Shown: piece by piece, positions 8,501-14,760 of the stretch | Numbering within the stretch: the first letter of the stretch is position 1 | Layout: every line of letters begins with the position of its first letter | DNA from: Tenderia sp965602225 | GTDB lineage: Bacteria > Pseudomonadota > Gammaproteobacteria > Tenderiales > Tenderiaceae | Length of the DNA: 28,230 nucleotides | Reading direction: 5' to 3' | Assembly (NCBI GenBank): GCA_965602225.1 | Contig: CBFCYE010000031.1 | Location: forward strand, 1-28,230 | Notes under the pieces: model-generated | Seen by the model: the letters and a program-made list of their open reading frames with translations, nothing else | What the model was told of the DNA's origin: nothing | Databases searched by the model: none | Translations under genes and position numbers: made by a program

Positions 8501-9360
8501 ACGACAGCGACTGGGATCTGCGCGATGCCACAGATATAGACAACATGGGCCACATTGTCGGCTGGGGCAATCTCAATGGTCAGCCGCATGGTTACCTGTT
8601 GACTCCGCTTCTATACATACCCACAGTAAATGCTACAAGCCAGCATGTTCCCCTGGCTGATCTAGAGTTGCGTATGCACACCACACCAGAAACACTAAAG
8701 TCCGGCATACCCATGACCTATGAACTCAGCGTCATCAATCATGGCCCGGATACGGCAAGCAACGTCCAGTTAACCGACTGGCTGCCACCTAATGCCCTTT
8801 ATCGCCATACATCTTTCAGCCAAGGGGGCTGCAAAAAATCAGAACTGGATCCACCTGTCGTGCGTTGCAACATTGGCGATATAAAGATTGATGAACAGGT
8901 CAACATCACCATCTCAATGGAACCACAACAGATAGAGATCAATCTGCGCAACATCGCCCGCACCAAGGCCGATGAACGCGATCCAGACTTCAGCAACAAC
9001 ACCGTTGGCACCGATCAAACCATTACCATCGACCGCTGCTTTATCGCCACCGCAGCCTATGGTTCATTCCTTCACCCCCATGTCAGCAGCCTGCGTGATT
9101 TTCGTGATGAATACCTACTCAGCAACGCCGCCGGCAAAGCCTTCGTCGATCTCTATTACCAATACTCACCACGATTGGCGAAACAGATCGCTGACTATGA
9201 AAGCCTGACATGGCTGACACGCCTCGCCCTGGCGCCACTGGTCTATGCCGTAATCTATCCACTCTGGTTTTGCCTGGGACTGATACTGCTAGCTAGCCTT
9301 TATGTCTATCACCGCCAGATACAAAGACAGAAAATAAATCTGCTAACCAACCAGCTTTAA
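5578..9360 (+). CDS. Large exported HAF-repeat / BNR-propeller / DUF11 protein with CFI-box C-terminus
   Basis: This protein has 1260 residues. Residues 1-35 are a signal peptide (basic start, then LIALLTTLVLSGISSA). Residues about 40-295 carry HAF repeats, seen as repeated 'L-x-x-L-G ... A-x-x-I-N-x-x-G-x-I-x-G' units. Residues about 297-965 carry many BNR/sortilin-type units: S-x-D-x-G-x-x-W, followed by 'x-Y-A-x-x-x-x-G-V-Y'. A last HAF-like unit (DIDNMGHIVGWG) follows at about 986-1000. A DUF11 domain occupies about 1027-1144 (VINHGPDTASNV, then NNT). The C-terminus starts at Cys1154 with CFIATAAYGS and ends in a hydrophobic segment and a basic tail, matching the CFI-box-CTERM pattern. 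It is probably displayed at or anchored to the envelope. The start has no strong Shine-Dalgarno sequence, but it directly precedes the signal peptide. The last 18 bp overlap the end of the convergent VanZ-like gene. Confidence 0.85.
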   Translation: MKSRPPHYPDKFKQTGRQLIALLTTLVLSGISSADDYAITDLGANFQPLSINENGLITGIDTSTTPPGAVIYRDSSLIPLNSQSYALDGNESGLTVGYEINTPINQALLWDNEQVSVELQQFSSLLEAHSINSFSEIVGMRQTEDNYQRIFSYDIFSGNLNTLSTLGGANAWANQINDRGQITGGAEDEQGNTLAFRFDGSTLNNLGRLDGYQHSEGLDINEQNTVVGTAFNSNNNYTGKRAIYAAEFQGLVNLGTINHDIESSAKALNNKGVIIGQSTRHNGDQRAFLYDTAGIDRLYIYADPQGTDTVYTSSTSGRGIAKSTNLGESWSTINSGLPAVPINDLTFYPNDSSKLYASTNSGVYFSINSGNEWKFLDITNGVTDLAEDFAKDFTCYVLYFDTNNPGHIYVGSAVGIFYSQDDGVTWARSEDTNTFGSFVFAAQPSPEAGKSYIFAATSSGVYRSTNNGLSWDQLNGQDTTRLFSRSITTVKFDSNDPSVIYAGSNGSGLYIGRKITESIEWERINDGLTTLVVNSLEIDDSINPARLYLGANDSLYTRTTLPGESWTQIENFVGRGVLSLSLAKNSSPKRLYASSFDAEIERTDDANSTLGTSWTSITSGVSSSDIFKLTVIPHNNPIESKVYAGGSRGLFSTKSNTAIADSSWQAAHSGPQIVSVAYDNRNPTTLIWAGSFDQGVFASDDNGSTWIAKNKGMDNRTILALEADTTVTPAILYAATLDGVYLSTDSAASWQTSSNGLANLSVYSLALDTVTTPKILYAGTADGVYRSSDQGRNWVPINIGLENTDIVKLFINPADETMIIAASTSTGLWRSSDQGQNWVSLNSGTTTILGNANIFDIAHDSTKADGTANIDGDFIVGTKGGIYKLTGAFGANWNWAKLNTVGTNTEALDNTSVFAVAIGYDLTAPAAPITHYFAGTEIDGVYKTHDVTAGGNWELMSTGLTSQVNKMQALNNIINDSDWDLRDATDIDNMGHIVGWGNLNGQPHGYLLTPLLYIPTVNATSQHVPLADLELRMHTTPETLKSGIPMTYELSVINHGPDTASNVQLTDWLPPNALYRHTSFSQGGCKKSELDPPVVRCNIGDIKIDEQVNITISMEPQQIEINLRNIARTKADERDPDFSNNTVGTDQTITIDRCFIATAAYGSFLHPHVSSLRDFRDEYLLSNAAGKAFVDLYYQYSPRLAKQIADYESLTWLTRLALAPLVYAVIYPLWFCLGLILLASLYVYHRQIQRQKINLLTNQL

Positions 9361-9756
9361 GACTTTTTGTTCCAGCCTGAGCAACAGGCTGGCGTAAGCC
9401 GTCTTGGCCAGCAGCCAGGCAAACACGGCACCAAAACTATTGGCCGCAATATCGGCATATTCAAACAGACGATACGTGGTCTGCCCCTGCAATAGCTCGA
9501 TCAACACCCCCATGACCACAAACAAAACCAGTAACCATAAATGACGCGACCGTTGATAGAGCTGGACAAACCAACTCATCAATATGAAATAGGAACAAAA
9601 GTGACCGACCTTGTCGCTGTATTCAAGGCTTTTAACTTCAATAGGCACAGGCGTTAATGAGAGATAAAAAACCAGCACGACCAGAACCATGCCGCACGAC
9701 CACCACAATGAAAACTGAGACAAACCACGTCGTGAAGCACTAAAGCTGGATATCAA
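9343..9756 (-). CDS. VanZ-like small membrane protein
   Basis: The open frame has VanZ-family features: a first membrane segment with FYLSLTP (the VanZ 'SLxP' motif), then DKVGHFCSYFILM, which has the D-K-x-x-H-F/A pattern of the family. GVLIELLQG and YADIAANSFGAVFAW follow, where VanZ proteins have E-x-x-Q and D-x-x-A/N-x-x-G. There are about four membrane helices. VanZ confers low-level teicoplanin resistance in enterococci; Gram-negative homologues have no established role. The start is uncertain. I chose the TTG at 9756 because it lies just after the kinase stop (9770) with a weak GAG upstream and includes the residues before the first helix. The ATG at 9690 would give 115 residues. It is probably the last gene of the ampD-ROK operon. 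Confidence 0.7.
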   Translation of the reverse strand: MISSFSASRRGLSQFSLWWSCGMVLVVLVFYLSLTPVPIEVKSLEYSDKVGHFCSYFILMSWFVQLYQRSRHLWLLVLFVVMGVLIELLQGQTTYRLFEYADIAANSFGAVFAWLLAKTAYASLLLRLEQKVLKLVG

Positions 9757-9769
9757 AAAAACAACTCGA

Positions 9770-10675
9770 CTATTCCGCCGGCCACAACCAGGCGGCGCCA
9801 CGCACCCCGCTGGAGTCACCAAACTTGGCCGGCAGCAGATGCGTCGCCACCGTATCGGAAAAGACATACTCCCCCCACAGTTTGGGTACCCGCCGGTAAA
9901 GACTGTTGATATTTGAAACACCGCCGCCCAACACAATCACATCAGGATCAACAACATTGATCACCGCTGCCAGCGCCCTGGCCAGTCGATCCTCATAACG
10001 GGCCATGGTCTGCTCGGCCAAATGGTCACCCTTACTGCAACGCTGAGCTAGCTCTGTTGCCGTTAGTCGCTGCCGGGTAAGGTCATAATGATCCCGGCTC
10101 AAACCCGCACCACTGAGATAAGTTTCAATACAACCGCGTTTGCCACAGTAACAGGGCGCACCGCGGTGCTCATCCCAGCGTGGCCACGGTAACTGATTAT
10201 GGCCCCACTCACCGGCAATAGCGTTTGGCCCCTTGACCAGCCGACCATTAATAACCAGGCCGCCGCCAGTCCCCGTACCAATAATCACACCAAACACATT
10301 CGCCGCCCCTTGGGCTGCACCATCAGTTGCCTCAGACAGGGTAAAACAGTCGGCATCATTGGCCAGCCTGACAGGTCGACCTAGAGCCGAAATAATATCC
10401 TGCTCCAAGGGTTTACCGTTCAACCAGACCGAATTAGCATTTTTGATCAAGCCAGTTGCAGGTGAAATCGCGCCTGGCGTACCGACCCCAACAGTCCCCT
10501 TCATACCAGCACGTTGCTCCGCCTCATGAACCAGCGAAGCAATCAGCTCAATCGTCGCCGCATAATTTTCGCGCGGGGTTAACACACGATGGCGAAACAA
10601 CTCTTCACCATTATTGGCCAAGGCGATCACCTCGGTTTTAGTACCACCCAAATCAATCCCTATCCGCATAGTCAT
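9770..10675 (-). CDS. mak: ROK-family sugar kinase, fructokinase Mak-like
   Basis: This 301-residue cytoplasmic kinase begins MRIGIDLGGTKTEVIAL, a phosphate-1 loop nearly identical to what I recall of E. coli Mak (YajF). It also has NANSVWLNG, VRLANDADC (Asp108 catalytic base), IIGTGTGGG and AGEWGHN. The ROK zinc site is His159 plus CYCGKRGC (Cys175, 177, 182). The C-terminus GDSSGVRGAAWLWP again matches Mak closely. Mak phosphorylates fructose and, weakly, mannose. Coupling to ampD leaves an amino sugar such as GlcNAc (NagK role) as an alternative substrate. I chose ATG 10675 because GGGAG lies 7 bases before it; 10678 and 10669 are also possible. ATG 10678 overlaps the ampD stop (ATGA). Confidence 0.85.
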   Translation of the reverse strand: MTMRIGIDLGGTKTEVIALANNGEELFRHRVLTPRENYAATIELIASLVHEAEQRAGMKGTVGVGTPGAISPATGLIKNANSVWLNGKPLEQDIISALGRPVRLANDADCFTLSEATDGAAQGAANVFGVIIGTGTGGGLVINGRLVKGPNAIAGEWGHNQLPWPRWDEHRGAPCYCGKRGCIETYLSGAGLSRDHYDLTRQRLTATELAQRCSKGDHLAEQTMARYEDRLARALAAVINVVDPDVIVLGGGVSNINSLYRRVPKLWGEYVFSDTVATHLLPAKFGDSSGVRGAAWLWPAE

Positions 10676-11232
10676 CATTTCGCTCCCGCCAATAATCGTC
10701 GAAAGTAGCTCCAATCAAATGCCTGACCGGGATCAGTCTTGCGACCCGGGGCAATATCACAATGGCCAACAATATGTTCTGGAACAATCCCAGGATAGGC
10801 CGCCATCAAGACAACACTGAGCTCGGCGAGCCGCTCATACTGAGCAGCCTCATAGGCTTCATCGTCGCAGCCTTCCAGCTCAACACCTATAGAAAAATCG
10901 TTACAGCGCTCACGCCCCTCAAAACAAGATTTACCTGCATGCCAGGCCCGATCACCAAGGGCAACAAACTGAACCAACTCACCATCACGACGAACCAAGA
11001 AATGTGCCGACACCTGCACCGCGGCAATTCCGGCAAAATAGGGGTGCTCATCGGGAACTAGACAATTACAGAAAAACGCTTCGATTTCAGGGCCGCCGTA
11101 CTGTCCTGGCGGCAAGCTGATGCCATGCACTACTAGTAAGTCTATCTCGACCTCCGACGGACGGACGTCATAGTTAGGCGACGCTACCCGTCGCGCAATA
11201 CTCAGCCAACCATTGTCAATCGATGCCGTCAT
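10675..11232 (-). CDS. ampD: 1,6-anhydro-N-acetylmuramyl-L-alanine amidase AmpD
   Basis: This 185-residue protein aligns along its whole length with E. coli AmpD as I remember it. AmpD cleaves the peptide from anhydro-muropeptides in the cytoplasm during peptidoglycan recycling, and its loss induces AmpC-type beta-lactamases. Zinc ligands are visible as His36 (LLVVHGISLPPG), His157 (VGHCDIAPGRKTDPG) and Asp167. Glu119 in FSIGVELEG and Lys165 fit the catalytic residues. There is no signal peptide, as expected of the cytoplasmic enzyme and unlike exported AmiD/AmpDh. No Shine-Dalgarno sequence is seen before the ATG at 11232. It is followed with overlap by the ROK kinase gene, and the terminator of the first Fur-like gene separates it from upstream transcription. 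Confidence 0.95.
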   Translation of the reverse strand: MTASIDNGWLSIARRVASPNYDVRPSEVEIDLLVVHGISLPPGQYGGPEIEAFFCNCLVPDEHPYFAGIAAVQVSAHFLVRRDGELVQFVALGDRAWHAGKSCFEGRERCNDFSIGVELEGCDDEAYEAAQYERLAELSVVLMAAYPGIVPEHIVGHCDIAPGRKTDPGQAFDWSYFRRLLAGAK

Positions 11233-11339
11233 TAACTATATGCATTAATTGGGAAAACCTCAGTCTACCTGAAAATATCCCTACAGTTTATAGTTACAAA
11301 CAACAAAATTCACTCCTATCAACATCCCCCAGAAACGAA

Positions 11340-11365
11340 AAAGGCCCGCATAAATGCGAGCCTTT
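11340..11365 (-). terminator. Intrinsic terminator after the first Irr-like gene
   Basis: A hairpin with arms AAAGGC-C-CGCAT and ATGCG-A-GCCTTT, one mismatch and a 2-nt loop, lies 22 bp past the stop at 11388. On the minus strand it is followed by a T-rich tract (TTTTTCGTTT). Confidence 0.85.
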
Positions 11366-11387
11366 AAACAATGTTTAGCAACAATTT

Positions 11388-11819
11388 TTAGGTATTTGCA
11401 GCCGAATTACGAACCCTGATGACAACTTCAACCGCTTCGGCAACCGTGCCATCCGGCAACACCGGCAACTCACCCAACGACATAGCATCATGCTCTACAT
11501 CCATCAACTCGCCGCTATCAACATTATAAAAATGATGATGCGGTGATGTTGTGGTGTCATAAAACACTTTGGTTGGATCAACAATCACCTCTCGCACCAA
11601 ACCCATACGGGCAAATAGACCGAGCGTGTTATACACCGTCGCCTTGGATACACCTTGCCGCTGTTTGTTAACCAGAGACAGCACCTGATCCGCAGAAACA
11701 TGCTGCGGTTTGAAAAACATCGCCTGAGCAATCTCGACCCGTTGCCGAGTTGGACTAATCCCCTTTTTACGCATCAAATCAATCACTTCAACGCGAGAGG
11801 ATGAATTTTGTTCCATCAT
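11388..11819 (-). CDS. Fur-family regulator, cysteine-free, Irr-like (copy 1)
   Basis: This 143-residue protein has the Fur fold. The winged helix contains PTRQRVEIAQ (23-32) and the recognition segment SKATVYNTLGLF, and a dimerisation/metal part contains HHHFYNVDSGELMDV. There are no cysteines at all, so the CxxC structural zinc site of classical Fur, Zur and PerR is absent. The HHHFY..D/E.GEL.D segment and the C-terminus LPDGTVAEAVEVVIRVRN resemble the Irr branch, which in alphaproteobacteria senses iron through haem. Function here is inferred from family only. It is about 74% identical, without gaps, to the next gene by my hand count, so this is a tandem duplication. The start has two adjacent ATGs (11819 and 11816). 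Confidence 0.9.
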   Translation of the reverse strand: MMEQNSSSRVEVIDLMRKKGISPTRQRVEIAQAMFFKPQHVSADQVLSLVNKQRQGVSKATVYNTLGLFARMGLVREVIVDPTKVFYDTTTSPHHHFYNVDSGELMDVEHDAMSLGELPVLPDGTVAEAVEVVIRVRNSAANT

Positions 11820-11953
11820 AATAAAACCCCTTGTATTAAGCTTATACTAAGCCTTTATTAAACCTACTTAAGGAGTATCGACTCAATCTAAACTGGCTTT
11901 AGGGGATTTCCCTATAAATGTTAAAAAATGTGAACTCTGCATCAAAAAAGAAA

Positions 11954-11975
11954 AAGGCCCGCAAATGCGAGCCTT
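11954..11975 (-). terminator. Intrinsic terminator after the second Irr-like gene
   Basis: A hairpin AAGGC-C-CGCA / TGCG-A-GCCTT is followed on the minus strand by a strong T tract (TTTTTCTTTTTT). It has the same core as the terminator of the neighbouring paralogue, so the terminator was probably duplicated along with the gene. Confidence 0.85.
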
Positions 11976-12004
11976 GAATATCTATAAAATACAACAGGTA
12001 ACTG

Positions 12005-12436
12005 TTAATGTCGGGTATCAATATTCCTTACTCGAATCACCACATCGACAGTCTCAGCCACGGTCCCCTCAGGCAACGCAGGCAACTCACCCAGCGACAA
12101 CTCCCCATGTTTCACATCCATCAACTCACCGGTATCAACATTATAAAAGTGATGATGAGGTGACATGGTCGGATCATAAAAAGCCTTACTCGGGTCAACA
12201 ATCACCTCGCGCACCAAACCCTTTCGGGCAAACAGGCCCAGGGTGTTATATACCGTCGCCTTGGAAACAAGAGCACGCTGTTTGTTGACCATGGTCAACA
12301 CCTGATCAGCCGAGACATGCTGCGGCTCAACAAACAGCGCCTGCGCAATTTCAACACGCTGTTGAGTCGGGTTAACCCCTTTAGTTCTCATTAAATCAAT
12401 CACTTCTGCGCGTGAAAGTGGAAATTTGTCGCTCAT
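12005..12436 (-). CDS. Fur-family regulator, cysteine-free, Irr-like (copy 2)
   Basis: This is the paralogue of the adjacent regulator, also 143 residues when started at ATG 12436. That start lies a few bases after AGGG and aligns exactly with the first copy; a GTG at 12442 would add two residues. The helix-turn-helix (PTQQRVEIAQ, SKATVYNTL) and the HHHFYNVDTGELMDV metal segment are preserved, again without any cysteine. Differences cluster at the N-terminus, around residues 48-60 and at the extreme C-terminus. DNA-binding helices are nearly the same, so both may recognise related operators. It lies downstream of thiO on the same strand with its own likely promoter region (12443-12523), which contains several CTAA/TTAG motifs. 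Confidence 0.9.
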   Translation of the reverse strand: MSDKFPLSRAEVIDLMRTKGVNPTQQRVEIAQALFVEPQHVSADQVLTMVNKQRALVSKATVYNTLGLFARKGLVREVIVDPSKAFYDPTMSPHHHFYNVDTGELMDVKHGELSLGELPALPEGTVAETVDVVIRVRNIDTRH

Positions 12437-12456
12437 ATTCACCCTACCAATTCAGC

Positions 12457-12495
12457 CTAATAATCTAACCCTAATATATCTTACTAAAACACTAA
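12457..12495 (-). promoter_or_regulatory. Cluster of five TTAG motifs upstream of Irr-like copy 2
   Basis: On the plus strand CTAA occurs at 12457, 12465, 12471, 12484 and 12492, with spacings of 8, 6, 13 and 8. This is 20-60 bp before the start codon, where a promoter and operator would lie. It could be an autoregulatory site, or only AT-rich promoter DNA. Confidence 0.25.
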
Positions 12496-12523
12496 GGATT
12501 ATCAATATAAAAAACACACAAAA

Positions 12524-13603
12524 CTACACACTCCATCTATAAGGAGCGGGATCAACAATAGGCTCACGCCCCAGCATCAAATCCACCAGCAAGCGCGCAG
12601 ATGCCGGGCCCATAGCCACACCATTGCGAAAATGACCAACGCTGATGAACAAACCCTCAACCTGAGCATGCTGACCTATATAAGGTATGCCATCGGGTGA
12701 ACCCGGCCTGAGTCCGGCCCAGTGATTCACAACCGGCACATCAGCCAGTGCCGGCACAACCGCCTCAGCGGCAGACTGTAATTGCCGCCGTCCCTGCTCG
12801 GTTAGGGTCTTGTCAAAACCCAGATATTCCATGGTACTACCGGCCAGAATATGACCATCACGGCGCGGAATTATATAGTGCCCGCCAGAAAGAACAACCC
12901 GCCGCACCAACCCCGGCTCGGCCTTATACAACAACATCTGCCCCTTAACCGGCTCAACCCCCAGCCCGTCATCCAGTTCGGCCAGAATCTGATCGCTCCA
13001 GGCACCGCCCGCCACCACAACACTTTTGGCAGACAAATCACCCGCAGCGGTTTTCACACCAGTGACCTTACCGTCCTGACAGATCAGCTCTTCAACCGCA
13101 CAATTTTCCCTGAACTGAACCCCCAACTGGCGACACGCCTCAATCAGCGCCTGCAACAAACGCGGGTTACGCACCTGGCCAATCTGCGGCATCCACAGAC
13201 CATCAGTTGCCTTGCCCAATTGGGGCTCAATCTCAGCCGCCTCAGCAGCACTGACCCGATGCATCTCGGTATTATGTTTTTCTGCCCACAGCAAGGCCTG
13301 CTCGACTTCGTCCGTCGCCTGAATCAGCAAACCACTTAGAACAAACTCGGGATCAAGTCCCGATTCAGCCTGAATATCAGCCGCCAAACCGACATAATGA
13401 CGCTGACTCCAACTCGCCAGGGCCGACACCGCCTCAGGATAGCGCCACGGATATAAAGGTGAGAGAATGCCACCACCCGCCCACGACGACTCACGCGCCA
13501 GTTCACCCCGCTCAACCAGCATCACTTCCGCACCAGCCAAACGTAATTCACGCGCCGCCAACAAGCCTGTCAGGCCGCCACCAATAATCAGATAATCCAC
13601 CAT
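12524..13603 (-). CDS. thiO: Glycine oxidase ThiO
   Basis: This 359-residue FAD-dependent amine oxidase (DAO family) makes dehydroglycine for the thiazole moiety of thiamine. The N-terminus carries the FAD-binding GGGLTG loop (8-13) followed by an acidic residue at the end of strand 2 (MLVE). SSWAGGGILSPLYPW is the typical ThiO segment near the flavin. VVVAGGAWSDQI, HYIIPRRDGHILAGSTME and WAGLRPGSPDGIPYIG follow in the order known for glycine oxidases. Length is normal. Its place directly divergent from the minor pilin cluster matches the Pseudomonas arrangement as I recall it. No Shine-Dalgarno sequence precedes the ATG, and a good extended -10 lies only 6 bp upstream of it. Confidence 0.92.
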   Translation of the reverse strand: MVDYLIIGGGLTGLLAARELRLAGAEVMLVERGELARESSWAGGGILSPLYPWRYPEAVSALASWSQRHYVGLAADIQAESGLDPEFVLSGLLIQATDEVEQALLWAEKHNTEMHRVSAAEAAEIEPQLGKATDGLWMPQIGQVRNPRLLQALIEACRQLGVQFRENCAVEELICQDGKVTGVKTAAGDLSAKSVVVAGGAWSDQILAELDDGLGVEPVKGQMLLYKAEPGLVRRVVLSGGHYIIPRRDGHILAGSTMEYLGFDKTLTEQGRRQLQSAAEAVVPALADVPVVNHWAGLRPGSPDGIPYIGQHAQVEGLFISVGHFRNGVAMGPASARLLVDLMLGREPIVDPAPYRWSV

Positions 13604-13609
13604 GGCGCA

Positions 13610-13618
13610 ATTATCACA
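13610..13618 (-). promoter_or_regulatory. Extended -10 element directly upstream of thiO
   Basis: On the minus strand TGTGATAAT (TG-n-GATAAT) ends 6 bp before the thiO ATG. The predicted start point would fall on or beside the A of the start codon (13603). The -35 is not convincing. Confidence 0.35.
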
Positions 13619-13763
13619 TATTCCAAGCAGTTACGGCGGCCAAAACCATTTATCGGGCTAGACCTACCGCTAACTCATTATTGACTCAACTCTGCCTCAC
13701 CACCGACCGATAACCGTTACGTGAGAAATGAATCAGGCAGTTGAAACACCCAAGGCTATGCAA

Positions 13764-14258
13764 ATGAAACACTTTAAAAACAACAGATTAAAATTAAACA
13801 ACTACAAGGGCTTCACCCTGGTTGAATTGATGATCACCCTGGCCATCGCCGCCATTTTGATGTCTTTGGCCGTGCCCAGCTTTACCACCACCATTAAAAA
13901 CAACCGCCTCACCACCCAGGCCAACGAACTCATATCCACTCTCAACTATGCCCGCAGCGAAGCAATACGCCGCGGCGCCAATGTCTCTGTCGACAGCAGC
14001 GACGCCTCGGCCAACTGGCACAACGGCTGGGTTGTGAAAGACAGTGGTAACAATATCCTTCGCAACCATGCGGCCTTTGATGGCACCAGCACACTGGTCG
14101 GCTCGACCAGCAGCATGGCCTACAAGAGCACAGGCTTTTTAAGTGGTGCTGCAGTCATTACATACACCCTCTGTGATGACCGCACCGGCGAAACCGGTCG
14201 CACCATATCAGTCTCGCTTACCGGCCGCCCCAGTGTCGCCAACCTCACCTGTCCTTAG
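13764..14258 (+). CDS. Type IV pilus minor pseudopilin, FimT/FimU (GspH) family
   Basis: This is a class III prepilin. A basic leader ends at Gly16, then FTLVELM supplies the processed Phe(+1) and Glu(+5) and a hydrophobic helix. The segment NRLTTQANELISTLNYARSEAIRRG is the GspH/FimT family hallmark. The predicted protein is 164 residues. I prefer ATG 13764, with AAGG 8 bases upstream; ATG 13728 would lengthen the leader to 28 residues. In Pseudomonas FimU primes pilus assembly together with PilV, PilW, PilX and PilE. It is the first gene of the first cassette and its stop overlaps the Shine-Dalgarno sequence of pilV. Only a TTGACT at 13681 is promoter-like upstream. FimT versus FimU cannot be decided here. 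Confidence 0.9.
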   Translation: MKHFKNNRLKLNNYKGFTLVELMITLAIAAILMSLAVPSFTTTIKNNRLTTQANELISTLNYARSEAIRRGANVSVDSSDASANWHNGWVVKDSGNNILRNHAAFDGTSTLVGSTSSMAYKSTGFLSGAAVITYTLCDDRTGETGRTISVSLTGRPSVANLTCP

Positions 14259-14271
14259 GAGATCATCAGGC

Positions 14272-14760
14272 ATGCAACTCAAACATCACAATGCCGGATT
14301 CACCATGATAGAGGTGTTAATCACCATGGTGATTCTCTCAGTCGGCCTACTCGGCCTGGCCGGCATGCAAGCCAATGGGCTAAAGAGCAATCATCTGGCC
14401 TATATGCGCAGCCAAGCCACCCTGTTGGCCTATGACATGAGCGACCGCATGCGCGCCAATATGGCCGGGGTCACCGCTGGCAATTACAACAGTCTCTCAG
14501 GAGCCCCTCCAGCTTACCCGCCCACTACTAACTGTGATGCCGTAACCTGCACTCCTGCAGACATGGCTATCTATGACTACGCCAACTGGGATTTTGAACT
14601 TGACGACAAACTTCCTAAGGGCGAAGGCAAAATAGCCGTTGCCTCTGGCATCTTCACCATCACTGTGATGTGGGACGACGATAATGAAGGCACCCTGACC
14701 GATTGCGCTGGCACCGCTGCACTCAACCTCAAATGCTTCCAAGTAGAGCTTCAGCTATGA
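14272..14760 (+). CDS. pilV: Type IV pilus minor pilin PilV (cassette 1)
   Basis: This 162-residue protein has leader MQLKHHNAG, then FTMIEVLITMVILSVGLLGLAGMQ. That is the PilV/GspI pattern, with Glu at +5 and the GLLGLAGMQ stretch typical of PilV. LLAYDMSDRMRANMAG follows, another PilV hallmark. The mature part has four cysteines. The ATG at 14272 follows TAGGAG and gives a normal 9-residue leader. The stop overlaps the pilW start (ATGA), so translation is coupled. Its role is to form the priming tip complex of the pilus with FimU, PilW, PilX and PilY1. Confidence 0.92.
   Translation: MQLKHHNAGFTMIEVLITMVILSVGLLGLAGMQANGLKSNHLAYMRSQATLLAYDMSDRMRANMAGVTAGNYNSLSGAPPAYPPTTNCDAVTCTPADMAIYDYANWDFELDDKLPKGEGKIAVASGIFTITVMWDDDNEGTLTDCAGTAALNLKCFQVELQL

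Noticed and set aside
9372..9392. Perfect hairpin as a terminator for the large exported protein gene
   Set aside because: No T tract on either strand follows it, and it lies inside the VanZ-like coding region.
9691..9936. Long upstream extension of the VanZ-like frame
   Set aside because: Residues read from within the ROK kinase gene in another frame are unlike a protein start; the kinase frame there is clearly real.
13681..13686. TTGACT as -35 of the pilin cluster promoter
   Set aside because: No -10-like hexamer lies 16-18 bp downstream; GATAAC is 22 bp away.
14143..14271. Upstream extension of pilV into fimT
   Set aside because: It lies inside the coding region of the fimT-like gene; the ATG at 14272 has a Shine-Dalgarno sequence and gives a normal prepilin leader.
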